A DNA stretch of 64,000 bases, taken from CAWGXG01 sp963826505 (lineage in GTDB: Bacteria; Chloroflexota; Anaerolineae; Aggregatilineales; Aggregatilineaceae). The notes under the pieces are model-generated. The model searched no databases. It worked only from the letters and a program-made list of their open reading frames with translations, and was not told where the DNA came from. The translations under genes and the position numbers were made by a program. How positions within the stretch are numbered: position 1 is the first letter of the stretch; each line of letters begins with the position of its first letter. The DNA lies in contig CAWGXG010000005.1 of the NCBI GenBank assembly GCA_963826505.1, positions 558,001 through 622,000 on the forward strand, written 5' to 3'. Below are positions 47,159-57,025 of the stretch, piece after piece.

Positions 47159-48298
47159 CTAATCCAAAATCCGTCGTTCGGGCGGGTGCTGCGCCAGGAA
47201 CCGGCTCGGCACACGCGCCGCGCTTTCGGTCACAATCAGGGTGTTGATGGTGCGGTAGCCATCGACACCGGGCCGGTAGATGCCCGGCTCGCTGGAAAAT
47301 ACCATATTGGGGACCAACGGCGTGCGATCGCCCGGCGCGAGCCACGGACCTTCGTGGCCCTGCAAGCCCATGCCGTGTCCGATGCGGTGGCGGATCGCGT
47401 CCGCCAGACCAGCCGCGCGCAGCACATCCAGCGCGGCCTGGTTGACTTCGGCACAGGTCGCGCCCGGTCGGAGCGCTGCGACCGCCGCCGCATCACAGTC
47501 CGCCGCCGCCTGTAAACAGTGCATCTGGTCCCCGACAGGGTGATCGACGATGAACGTCGCGCCGCTTTCGGCATGGTAACCGCCGATCATGGCCCCGATT
47601 CCGGCGATCAGAGGCTCGCCGGGCTGCGGTTGGCGATCGATCGGCTCGCCGTGCGGCAGGGCCGCGCGCGGTCCGCTGTGGACCGTGCCCGTCACCTTGA
47701 GGCCGCGCCTGCCGAACTGCGGACCCACTTCGCGCTGCATCTTCTCCAGGGTTGCGGACAGGCACACGTTGAGGATATCCAGCTCCGTGCCGCCCTCGCG
47801 GATGATCGCGGCGGCTTGATCGCGCACGACCTCCAGGCAGTAATCGGCGTAAGTGGCCGCCTGTTCGATCAGGGCGATCTCTTCCGGCTCTTTGACCCAG
47901 CGCATGCGCTCCACCAGCGGCGTGATTGTGACTCCCTGGCCGATCTGCTGCCAGAGCGCCGGGGAAATCTGATCCACGCCGATCCGCGCCGCGCCGCACT
48001 CGCGCAGCATCCACACGATGGGATGCTCCTCGCCGGGATATTCGAAATAGGTGCGGATGTCGCCGATCCAGGTTTCTGCGGCATTTTCTTGTTCGAGCAG
48101 TGGGATAAGCAAGGCAGGTTGTCCGGCAGCCGGAATATACAGGCCGAGCGGGCGCTCCGACGGGCTGTGCACAAAGCCCGACGCGTAGACGACATTGGCC
48201 GTGTCCAGCAGCAGCAGCCCGTCAAGCCGCTCGCCTTCCAGCCGCGCCTGGATCTGCGCCACCTTCCGCCGGTAGAACTCTACGCCCAGCGGCATCAT
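47159..48298 (-). CDS. M24-family (creatinase/Xaa-Pro aminopeptidase-like) hydrolase
   Basis: 379 residues: N-terminal creatinase domain (about 1-130, 'GLLLLDTANVVYASGF') and pita-bread catalytic domain. The metal-dependent motif D-x-G ... D is replaced by 'GAMIGGYHAESGAT', while 'HRIGHGMGLQGHEGP' and 'SSEPGIY' keep the His and Glu. Loss of the two Asp ligands is seen in creatinase and ectoine hydrolase, which need no metal. An ATG at 48298 overlaps the M14 stop (ATGA). Confidence 0.8.
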   Translation of the reverse strand: MMPLGVEFYRRKVAQIQARLEGERLDGLLLLDTANVVYASGFVHSPSERPLGLYIPAAGQPALLIPLLEQENAAETWIGDIRTYFEYPGEEHPIVWMLRECGAARIGVDQISPALWQQIGQGVTITPLVERMRWVKEPEEIALIEQAATYADYCLEVVRDQAAAIIREGGTELDILNVCLSATLEKMQREVGPQFGRRGLKVTGTVHSGPRAALPHGEPIDRQPQPGEPLIAGIGAMIGGYHAESGATFIVDHPVGDQMHCLQAAADCDAAAVAALRPGATCAEVNQAALDVLRAAGLADAIRHRIGHGMGLQGHEGPWLAPGDRTPLVPNMVFSSEPGIYRPGVDGYRTINTLIVTESAARVPSRFLAQHPPERRILD

Positions 48299-50006
48299 AG
48301 TGTCACCTGCTGGCGATCCAGCCCGGCCCGTTCGGCCCGCGCCGTGACGCGTGATCCGCCCGCCGGATGGACCGCGTACCAGCCATTCCACCGGCTGGCG
48401 CGTCTGGTGCCATTCGCGCATCCAGGGCGACCACAGCGCTGTGCGCTCATCGCGCCCGGCCAGATGGCCGATTTCCTGGGTCGCCTGCCCCATGATCACC
48501 TCAACGGCGTCATCGGAGTCCAGCGTCACGCGGACCGGCCCCGCGGCATGATGTTCCAGGGCGCGCTGGGTGAGATACGTGGGCAGAAAGCCGTGGTTGG
48601 CGACCACAGCCGAGATTTTGTACAGATCGCTGCCCAGCGCTTCGACCTCTAGCCGTTCAACGCGCAGCAACGGCGCGCAGGCGGCATGCTTGAGCGTGAA
48701 CAGGCAGTTCGTGTGAATGGTATCGTGCAGGAAGTTTCGCGCGACTTCGCTGCTTGCCATTGAGCGTGGGGGCGGATTGCGGAAGGTGTACATGTGGGTC
48801 CAGCCGCCGATCTCGACCCGACCGAACTGCGGGTGATCGAAGGGCGTCCAGTCGACAAACCCGCGCCCGCCTAGATGCTCATCGTTGTAGCGCAGCAGCG
48901 CGATCTCATCCTCCACCGAGCGCGCGCGGATCTGGTATTTGGCTGGCTCGGCGATCCCCGCGGCCAGCTCCGGATTCCACAACTCGGTCGAGAATGTCAG
49001 AATGCCGAATTCATCGTAGGACCACTGCATGAACGATCCGACACGCGGCTGATCGGGGTCGGTCGTGAATTCCTCGTAGACCGAAATGACTGGATACCCG
49101 GTGAGTTCGGTGCCCATCGCGCCGACTGTCTTGTACAGCGCGAGATCGAAACGCGGCAGCGCGCTGTCCGGCTCGACCAGCGATGGGCGCAGGTGCACAC
49201 CGCCATGCGTGTGATAACACTGCATCCCGGCGATATTCGGCGTGATCGCGGATGAACTGTGCCGTCGCCAGCGCTTCCGGCTCTGACAGCGGGTATTCGC
49301 CCGCGCCGTACTGCCGGAATTCAGGCCGCCAGCCTGCCGGATAGTTGCGGTTCAGGTTGCCGTCGCGCGGTTTTTCAATCTCGATGGTCACGCCATCCCA
49401 CGCCCCGCGCAGCTCGCCTTCACGGTAAAGCCGGTAATACGGCCCCCCGCCGACCTCGCCCGGGGCGCGCTGGACCATCAGGCGCGGATCGTCCTCGGAG
49501 ACTTTCCACTCGCCCGCCGGGTCTTCGATGCGCATCTGCACGATCAGGCCATCACCGTTGATGTCGTGCTGGCACAACCCGGCCGTCTGCTCCTCGCCGG
49601 GCAGGTAGCGCCCGTTGCCGCACCAGTGATGCCCGGTCGTCAGGCTGATCTCGGCACCGTCCGGGTTAACGCGCGGGATAATGTAAAAGGTGAGATGGTC
49701 GAGCAGCCACGTCACATCTGGCGCTGTGCCGTAGTTTTCGAGCAGATACCAGATGGTATACAGCGCCGTATGCGAGGTCGTGACCTCTTCGGCGTGGATG
49801 TTGGCATCAATATAGAAAGCCGGTTTTTCGTCGTGCGGACCGGTGGCCCGATTGGTGAGCGTCATGCACCAGATGTCGCGCTCGCGCCACGTCTGGCCGA
49901 TCAATTCCAGCACAGCCAGATCAGGATACGCGGCGGCTAAACCCCGCAAGTGGGCGGTCAGCGCGTCGTAACGAAAGTATTCGCCAAAGTCAATAGGATA
50001 CGCCAT
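48295..50006 (-). CDS. M14-family zinc carboxypeptidase, frame broken twice
   Basis: About 570 residues after repair. Zinc motif H-x-x-E in 'DANIHAEEVTTSH', 'RVNPDGAE' (substrate Arg/Asn region), third zinc His in 'CYHTHGGVHLRP', and catalytic Glu in 'GILTFSTELWNP'. Frame breaks occur near 49225-49250 ('FIRDH' to 'IAGMQCYHTHGG') and 48340-48352; the second, when repaired, gives 'TARAERAGLDRQQVTL' and a stop at 48295-48297. Unrepaired, it reads into the M24 gene as a false fusion. It has an unusual C-terminal domain of about 200 residues. Confidence 0.8.
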
Positions 50007-50012
50007 GATGCG

Positions 50013-51416
50013 TCACCACTCCCGCTGAACGCGATCTGGATCGGGCCGCACGAATTTCCCCCAGCCCGGCTGGCCGGTGATCTTGCCATCCGCGAACACC
50101 GTCGCGCCGTTCACGATCGTGCGCAGAATCTTGCCCTGGAAGGTCATGCCTTCGTAGAGCTTGTCGCATTCTTTCGCCTGGCTGAACAGCATATCCGGGT
50201 GAATGGTCGTGGTGCTGTGCGGGTCAAAGACCACCAAATCCGCGTCAGCGCCGACCGCGATCACGCCCTTGCGCGGATAGACGCCAAAGCGCTTCGCGCC
50301 GTTGGTGCTGATAAGATGAACCGCTTCTTCGACGCTCAACCTGCCCTTGAGCGCCGCGTCCAGCATGCCGAGCACCAACTCCTCCACGCCGGGCGCGCCG
50401 GGCGGTGTGCGCCAGATATCGGTCCGCGCGCGTTCTTTCTCCGCGACGGTGAACGGCGAATGATCGGTGGTGACCGCCATCAGACTGCCGTCGGCCAGCC
50501 CTTCCCACAACGCGGCCTGATCTTCGGGCGTGCGCAGCGGCGGGTTGATCTTGGCATACGGGCCGACGCGCTCGAGATCAGCTTCGGTGAAAAACAGATA
50601 CTGCGGGCACGTCTCGGCAGTGAAAGACACGCCGCGACACCGGAACCGGCGGACCATGTCCAGCGCGGCCCTGGACGTCACGTGCGCGATGTGCAGATTC
50701 GCCCCGGCACTTTGGTTCAATGTGAGCACGGTCGCACCGCCCAACGCCTCGACATGGGGCGGGCGTGACAGGTTGTGCGCACCCACGTCGTTGCGGTTAG
50801 CGTCTTTGAGCTGCTGGGTGTGCCACTGGATGAGCGGCTCGTTCTCCGCGTGGATCGAACATACCAGCCCGGTCTTGGCGACCAGTTTGAGCGCCTGGTA
50901 CAGGTCCGGCACGTCTGGCAGACACAGCCCTTCGAATTCGTCAAAGCGACCGGCCGGGGCCGTGGTCATGAAAATCTTGAAGCCGATCGCGCCCTCGGCC
51001 ACCATGTCGTCGATTTCATCCTGGCTCAGCAGGCCCGGGGCCGCGTACAGACCGAAATTGACATAGGCATTCGCCTCGCCCAATGCTTTGCGCATGCGGA
51101 AGATATCGCCCGTAGCACAGCACGGTTTGGAGATGGGCATCTCAAACACGGTCGTCACGCCGCCCGCCGCGGCAGCACGCGTTTCGGTAGCGAAATCGCC
51201 GCGTTCCGGGTAAGCGGGGGCGCGGCAGTGCCAGTGGATGTCCACCGCGCCGGGCAGCACCAGTTTGTTCGCCGCGTTGATGATCTCACGCGCCTCCACC
51301 GGGGTCCCCCGCGCCAGCAGGGCCGCCACGCGCCCCTGGCTGATCGCTACGTCATGGGCGCGGATTCCGCCCTCGACGACAACATCGCCGTTTTGGATTA
51401 GGGTGTCAAATTCCAC
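50013..51416 (-). CDS. Cyclic amidohydrolase (dihydroorotase/hydantoinase/allantoinase family)
   Basis: 467 residues. 'GAVDIHWHCRAP' (metal His pair), 'AIGFKIFM' (carboxylated Lys), 'CSIHAEN', 'HIAHVTS' and 'VTTDHSPF' (Asp) form a complete binuclear site. Length fits hydantoinase, dihydropyrimidinase or allantoinase. In this operon it would open a cyclic amide or imide ring to an N-carbamoyl or N-acyl product for the next deacylases. GTG start at 51416; gaps of five and six bases to its neighbours. Confidence 0.84.
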   Translation of the reverse strand: MEFDTLIQNGDVVVEGGIRAHDVAISQGRVAALLARGTPVEAREIINAANKLVLPGAVDIHWHCRAPAYPERGDFATETRAAAAGGVTTVFEMPISKPCCATGDIFRMRKALGEANAYVNFGLYAAPGLLSQDEIDDMVAEGAIGFKIFMTTAPAGRFDEFEGLCLPDVPDLYQALKLVAKTGLVCSIHAENEPLIQWHTQQLKDANRNDVGAHNLSRPPHVEALGGATVLTLNQSAGANLHIAHVTSRAALDMVRRFRCRGVSFTAETCPQYLFFTEADLERVGPYAKINPPLRTPEDQAALWEGLADGSLMAVTTDHSPFTVAEKERARTDIWRTPPGAPGVEELVLGMLDAALKGRLSVEEAVHLISTNGAKRFGVYPRKGVIAVGADADLVVFDPHSTTTIHPDMLFSQAKECDKLYEGMTFQGKILRTIVNGATVFADGKITGQPGWGKFVRPDPDRVQREW

Positions 51417-51421
51417 GGGAC

Positions 51422-52586
51422 TTATCCATTATCTATTTTGAGCAGTATTTGGTTTAGAAAATTGATCAGAATGCGCGTCGTTGCGTGTTGTTCGTCAATG
51501 GTGACGTACTCATCAAACGCGTGAGCGACTTCGTAGCTGCCCGGGCCGAAGATGACCATCTCGCCGCGCGTCAGGCCAGTCAGGTGCTTCGCATCGCTGC
51601 CGGGCAGATAGCCCACCGGGCCGGGATCGGCCCCCAGTTCGTCACGCACGCAACCCAAAAAAGTCTGCGCCAGCGGCGAGTCGATGGTCGAGCTGTACCA
51701 GTTCGACACCTGGAAATCGCCAATGCTGATTTCGGCTGGACCGACGTCCAACCCGGCGATGATCTGCGTCAGCTCAGCCTGGACGGCGGCCGGGATCTTC
51801 GCCCGGGATCATGCGCCGATCCAGAAGCACCACGCAGCTATCGGGCACCGCGTTGGCCGTGCTGCCGCCCTGAATCACGCCTACGTTGCAAGTCGGCACC
51901 CCCACCATGGGATGCACGCGAGCAGCGAGTTCGTTATGGTAAGCATCCAGGGCCAGGACAGCGCGCGCCATCGCCGTGATCGCATTGATGCCGCGCGCCG
52001 GGTTAGTCGCATGCGCGGCGCGGCCGGTCGTGCGCACGGTGGCGCGCATCACGCCCTTATGGGCTGTCGCCACCCGGTTGTAGGTCTGCTCGCCCACGAT
52101 GATGAAGTCACACATGGGCAGATGCCCCGCGTCGGCCAGCCAACGCGTCCCCAGCCGCCCGCCTGTCTCTTCTTCGGCGGCGGCTACCAGCACGAGCGTC
52201 CCTTGCAGCCGGTCGTGATGAGCGGCGGCATGCCGCACGGCCTGCATCATGGCGGCCAGCGGCGCTTTGTCGTCCACGCTGCCTTTGCCATACAGCTTGC
52301 CATCCCGGATCGTGGCCGCGTAGGGATCGACCGTCCACTTCTGCGCCTCGTTCTCCGCGATCGGGACGGTGTCGATATGGGCGTGCAGCATGATGACCGG
52401 GTCGCCCTGCCCCAGCGTGGCGATCGTGCTGGCGGCTTCCGGTTTGGCGTCCGGCGCGACCACGCGCACCTCGCACCCAACCTCCCGCATGCGCTCTGCC
52501 ACGAACGCGGCGATCGCGCGCGTATCGCCGGGCGGATTGGGCGACGGGATGCGCACCAGTTCCTGGAGCAGCTCAATCACACTCAC
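51422..52586 (-). CDS. M20-family metallopeptidase/deacylase (ArgE/DapE type), frame broken once
   Basis: About 387 residues. 'LHAHIDTVP' (metal His/Asp), 'GKGSVDDKAP' (bridging Asp) and 'AEEETGGRLG' (catalytic Glu pair) are present, then the dimerisation domain with 'AHATNPARGINAI'. The frame breaks at about 51797-51803; removing a G gives 'EDPAAVQAELTQIIAGLDVG' and the normal C-terminus with metal His in 'VAHAFDEYV'. The GTG start at 52586 overlaps the AspA-type stop by four bases. Cleaves N-acyl or peptide bonds of small substrates. Confidence 0.83.
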
Positions 52587-53564
52587 AGCTCGCCTTCGAT
52601 CTCCGCATAGAAGCAGCACCAGTCGCCAGTCTGGACGTTGGGCAGCGCGCGCAAGCCGAAGATCAGTCCATCCACCGGCGTGCGAATCTCCGCCAGCGTG
52701 TCGCCGTACACATCATAGATAGTCCCTAACAGATCGCCTTGCTTCATCGGTTTCTGAAACTCCAGCGACGGCTCGGCCACGAACATGCCGCTGACCGGCG
52801 CCAGCAGGGCATGTTGGAAGCCCGTGCGCCATTTCCCGGCGCTCGTCGGCTCGCCGTCGATTACTTTGTAGTAGCGCAACACGTTCAGAATCCCATCGGC
52901 CAGCGTACGCGCGCAGCGCGTGAAGTCACGCGGCGACGTGGCAGGCCGCCCACCCAGCTCCACCGTCAGGCCGTGTTTCCCGGCCTCGAACATCACCGCC
53001 GGGGGCGAGCCCGAAGGCCGGATATTCTTCAGGATGAGCGACCAGTCCTTGCCCATCGCCTTAGCCAGCTCGATCGCGTCCGGATGCGTCGTGGTGAAGA
53101 TCGTCTCGGACAGGTACGAATGCGCGCCGCCCGAATGGATCGAGATTTCGTAGGTCGCCACGTCGCGCAGCCAGACACTGTGAGCGTGGGCCAGTCGTTC
53201 GGTCAGATAGCCATCGGCGCGACCGGGATAAATGCGGTTGAGATCGTAGCTGAAGGTGTCGAGCGGGTTGCCGCGCTGGGCCGCCTCGAAGGCCGGGACG
53301 TTGAGCACCGGCACCAGCACTGCGCTGCCGCGCATCTGGGCGGGATCAAGCTCGCGATCGAGCATGTGGCAGGCCAGCGTGCCCTCCGGTTCGTCGCCAT
53401 GAATCACGGCATCGACCCAGATGCACGGGACCCGGTTCCGACCCGTTGAGCAGGATCAAGGGAATTTCCAATGCGCGACCGCCCGGCAAGTTAGTCACCG
53501 GAATCACACCCCGTGCGCGCGTCCCCGGCGCGGCGGTGGCTGTACCGACAGTGAGATCAGGCAT
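52583..53564 (-). CDS. Succinylglutamate desuccinylase/aspartoacylase-family deacylase, frame broken once
   Basis: About 326 residues. Zinc motif H-x-x-E in 'VIHGDEPEG' and the third ligand His in 'YEISIHSGG', with 'YDLNRIYPG' and 'LTVELGGR' also typical. The frame breaks near 53425-53433 in 'NGSEPGP'; dropping one C restores 'GPCIWVDAVIHGDEPEG'. Relatives remove N-acyl groups from amino acids (for example DoeB in ectoine breakdown). Partner of the overlapping M20 gene. Confidence 0.82.
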
Positions 53565-53575
53565 AGTGAACCTCG

Positions 53576-54763
53576 CTAGGTTGAGAAGTGATAGCGTTCG
53601 ACGACAGACTGCATACGGACAAGTGCTTCACGGATCAGGTCGGTGGATTGAAGCAGGCTGATTCGCAGATAGCCGCCCCACTGGTCACCAAAGCCCGTGC
53701 CCGGGAAGATCAGCACGCGGCCTTCCTTCAGCAGCAGGTAGGACAGCTCGGTAGCATGAATGCCCGTGGACGCGCTGTTCGTCCACAGGAAAAATGCGCC
53801 GCGCGGCTCACTGTAATCCAGCCGCATGGCGTCCAGACCCTCCATCATTACACGCCGCCGCTCCGCGTAAATACGCTGCGCCTCTGCCAACGGCTCGTGG
53901 GGCCCGGTGATCGCCGCCAGGGCAGCGTGCTGCGAGATCGTCGCCGCCGCGCCCGTGGTCACCGCCTTGACGCGGGTCATCGCCTGAATGACATTAACCG
54001 GCGCAGCCGCATACCCCACGCGCAGCCCGGTCATGGAATAGGCTTTCGAGAAGCCGTTGAGGGTGATGGTGCGCTCCGCCATGCCCGGCACCGAGCCAAT
54101 GCTGAAATGCTGCCAGCCATCGTAGACGAACTTCTCGTAAATCTCGTCGGAGATCACGATCAGGTTGTGCTTAATGGCGATTTCGGCGATGCCGCGCAGG
54201 CGTTCTTCCGTGACGATGCCGCCTGTGGGATTGCTGGGTGTGACGATCAGCAGCACCTTGGTCTTCGGCGTGATGGCGGCCTCCACGGCTTCGGGACGCA
54301 GGTTGAAGGCGTCCTCGTGATCGGTCGGCACCATGACCATCTGGCCGCCCGCGCTGCTGATCGCGTCGTCATAGGACGTGTAGCGCGGATCGGGGACGAG
54401 AATTTCGTCGCCGGGATCGATCAGAGTTTGCATTACCAGGAACAGACCTTCCTGGCCGCCGGTCGTGACGATCACGTTCTCCAGCGAGACGGGTAATCCG
54501 TTTTCGCGCGCCAGCTTAGCGGCGATAGCCGCGCGTAGTTCGGGCATTCCGGCCACTGGCGTGGGTGCGGTCAAACCTCGGCGGACGGCGTCTTGTGCCG
54601 CAGTGATCACATGGGCGGGCGTGGGCAGATCGGGGTCGCCGCGCCCCAGCGCGATGATGTCTGGCAGTGTGGCCGCCATCTCCATCAGGGCATACCGTAA
54701 CTGCGTCCCATCATGGGCCACCGCGCGGATTTCGTCGGGAATGTTCGGATTATGCAGGGTCAT
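53576..54763 (-). CDS. PLP-dependent class I/II aminotransferase
   Basis: 395 residues, full length. PLP Lys240 in 'NGFSKAYSMTGLRVG', Asn178 in 'PSNPTGG', Asp206 in 'SDEIYE' and C-terminal Arg in 'GGYLRISLL' are all present. It would convert a released amino acid to its 2-oxo acid, supplying the dehydrogenases of the operon. The start overlaps the stop of the degenerate paralogue (ATGA). Confidence 0.87.
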   Translation of the reverse strand: MTLHNPNIPDEIRAVAHDGTQLRYALMEMAATLPDIIALGRGDPDLPTPAHVITAAQDAVRRGLTAPTPVAGMPELRAAIAAKLARENGLPVSLENVIVTTGGQEGLFLVMQTLIDPGDEILVPDPRYTSYDDAISSAGGQMVMVPTDHEDAFNLRPEAVEAAITPKTKVLLIVTPSNPTGGIVTEERLRGIAEIAIKHNLIVISDEIYEKFVYDGWQHFSIGSVPGMAERTITLNGFSKAYSMTGLRVGYAAAPVNVIQAMTRVKAVTTGAAATISQHAALAAITGPHEPLAEAQRIYAERRRVMMEGLDAMRLDYSEPRGAFFLWTNSASTGIHATELSYLLLKEGRVLIFPGTGFGDQWGGYLRISLLQSTDLIREALVRMQSVVERYHFST

Positions 54764-55477
54764 ATGTCACCGGCCAATCCTAGAGCGGCCCACTGCGACA
54801 CGCTGGCCGAGCAGATCGTCATGCTCTGCTTGTAGGCGCGCAGCTTGCCCGCCCGTTCTGAGCCCGCCATCCAGCCCACGCGCCAGCCGGGCATGTGACG
54901 CGACAGACTGCCAATCGTAACCACACGCGGGCGCAGCGCGTCATTTTGAGCGGGATGGAAGGTGTCACCCTCCCCGCCGCTCACATCCCAGATCACCCAC
55001 CAATCGTGCTCGACAGCTTGCGCCAGCAGCCGGTCACGGATTTCGGGCGCATCTTCGGGCGTCAGAGCCAGCAGGCTGACCGCCGCTGGATCTGCTGCTT
55101 CGGACACGACCGCCACCCCGGCCAGATGCGCCGCGCCCCGCCAGGTATCGCATTGGGGAAGGCACACCAATTGCGTACCGTCAGGAGCAAGCTGTTTGAT
55201 CGCCACAAAGCGCGCTTCCGTCGCCCCGCAGGTGATCGTCACATCATCGGGCGTGTACTCAACTCGCGAAACGCCGCTTGATGTACTCCGTGATCCCGGC
55301 GCGCAGGGGCAGAATGCCGGGCCGGTCGGTGTAATGCGTTTTGCCTGCCGCCAGCGCCTCAACAGCGGCGTCAATGACCGCCTGCGGCACGGGCAGCCCG
55401 GGCCGGGCCTCGGGCGGGTCCGGCAAGCCAGCCACGCGCGCGGCCAATGGACGAGAGAGGGTCAGCGGTCCGCTCAT
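54760..55477 (-). CDS. Short aminotransferase-like protein lacking the PLP lysine, frame broken once
   Basis: About 238 residues after joining two frames at about 55260-55268 ('GITEYIKRRFA' to 'VEYTPDDVTITCGATEARF'). It follows the N-terminal two thirds of a fold-type I aminotransferase, but 'SLSRHMPGWRVG' has Arg where the PLP Lys should be, the N-P-T-G loop reads 'LTPEDAPE', and the protein ends before the C-terminal domain. The stop overlaps the intact aminotransferase start by four bases, suggesting a maintained partner gene rather than random truncation. Likely catalytically inactive. Confidence 0.6.
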
Positions 55478-55480
55478 CGA

Positions 55481-56547
55481 TCAGACGACCTCACGCGCAA
55501 AGGGGAAGTCAATGCCCAATGTCGCCGCCAGAGTATGCAACTCATCGAAGATAACCGCAGTCCAGTTTGGCCCCATCACGGCGATAGCCCATCTCGCGGC
55601 GGTAATCGATCTCGCCCGGCACCAGGATTTCGTCGAAACCCGGGCGCAGTTCGGCGGATTTGCACATGTGGACAAACTCGTCCATGCGCGCTTTGAAGTC
55701 GTCCACAGGCATGAACCAGGCGATATCGAGCGCGATCATCGTATGCGCGACATCCTGCCTGGCGGGATTCGCATAAGGAGTCAGCCCAAAGCCGCCGCCG
55801 GACAACGACACCGGTCAGCACATCGGTCAGCATGGCGAGTCCGTAGCCTTTGTGTTGACCAATGCCCAACAGCGCGCCCGCCATGGCCGCCGCCGGATCG
55901 TCCGTCTCATAGCCGTCTGGCGTCAGCGCCCAATCGAGCGGCATCCGTTTGCCTTCGCGCTCATACCAGCGCATCATGCCTTTGCCCGCCGTCGTCAACG
56001 CGATGTCCAGCACGATCGGGAAGTCGCCCCCCGTTGGCGCGGCAATGCCCCAGGGATTGGTGCCGGTGACGCCGGTCCGTCCGCCCCAGGGAGCCATTTC
56101 CGGCCCGGCGTTGGTCATAGCGATGCCGATACAGTCGTGTTCGAGCGCGATGCGCGCCGGGACCGCCGACGATCCGAAGTGCGTGCTGTTGCGCACGACA
56201 ACCGTCCCCACGCCGCTGATCTTGGCCTTCCGGATAGCCAGTTCCATGGCCTGTTGGGCCATCACCGATCCCAGGCCGTTATGCCCGTCGACCAGCGCCA
56301 GCGCAGGACTCTCTTTGACGATCTCGAACTGTGCGCCGGGGATGATCCAGCCGTTCTTGATGCGCTCGTGGTAGACGGGCAGGCGGCGGACGCCCTGGCC
56401 TTGCCCGGGCAGGCAGTGCAGCTCACTTTCGATCAGGCCGCGCGTGCAGCGCCGGGCCTCGGATTCCGACACGCCCATCGCCATAAACGCACGCAGGGTA
56501 AAGTCTTCCAGGGCGTCGACTGGAACGCGGATCAGCGTGATAGGCAT
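55481..56547 (-). CDS. Ldh2-family malate/L-lactate/ureidoglycolate-type dehydrogenase, frame broken twice
   Basis: About 355 residues after repair. 'RNSTHFGSSAVPARIAL' with the catalytic His, 'GVTGTNPWGIAAPT' and 'GIGQHKGYGLAMLTDVLTGV' are family signatures. Breaks lie near 55795-55805 (to 'LSGGGFGLTPYANPARQ') and 55567-55575 (to 'PNWTAVIFDELHTLAATLGI'). The repaired C-terminus ends at 55481, three bases before the next gene. Such enzymes reduce or oxidise 2-oxo/2-hydroxy acids, including ureidoglycolate and delta1-piperideine-type imines. Confidence 0.8.
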
Positions 56548-56551
56548 AGCG

Positions 56552-57013
56552 CTAGATGCCTCCCACGCGGTATTTTTCGAGCTGTTCGGGCGTATAGACC
56601 TGCATCAGCTCCAGCTCGATTCCGCCCGCTTCCTGATCCAGGAAGGCCACCCAGCCTTCGGGATGTACGTGGGCGCCCTTGACCTTACACGCAGCGCATT
56701 CTTTGAGCGTGGCTCCCTTGGCCTGAGCCTCCGCCAGCGCCGCCTCGATATCCGGCACGGCATAGCAGATATGGTGCAGCCCTTCATAGCCGCGCGCCTT
56801 GATCCACGCGTCGAAGCGCCCGCCCTCATCTAGCGACTGGCACAACTGGTATTCGACGTCGCCCACGTTGAACAGCGCCACCCGGTTGCGCGATTTGGGG
56901 TAATCTTCGACTTTGGCATCCAGACCCACGCCCAACAAATCCTGGTAGGTCTTCAGCGCGGCGCGCGCATCTTTGACGGCAAAGGCCATGTGTTTGATAT
57001 AAGTCCCTGTCAT
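56552..57013 (-). CDS. VOC-superfamily protein (methylmalonyl-CoA epimerase/glyoxalase-like)
   Basis: 153 residues with two beta-alpha-beta-beta-beta modules. Probable metal ligands: His8, Gln56 (in 'VEYQLCQS'), His81 (in 'GLHHICYAV') and Glu135 (in 'IELELMQVY'). The arrangement resembles methylmalonyl-CoA epimerase, though the operon has no CoA chemistry, so epimerisation or isomerisation of another acid is possible. Confidence 0.75.
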   Translation of the reverse strand: MTGTYIKHMAFAVKDARAALKTYQDLLGVGLDAKVEDYPKSRNRVALFNVGDVEYQLCQSLDEGGRFDAWIKARGYEGLHHICYAVPDIEAALAEAQAKGATLKECAACKVKGAHVHPEGWVAFLDQEAGGIELELMQVYTPEQLEKYRVGGI

Positions 57014-57025
57014 GAATGACTCCCA

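Noticed and set aside
47519..48652. Plus-strand open frame of 377 codons opposite the M24/M14 junction
   Set aside because: Crosses two genes on the other strand and lacks motifs.
48295..49225. Novel M14-M24 bifunctional peptidase
   Set aside because: The linker is nonsense and a one-base repair restores two overlapping separate genes.
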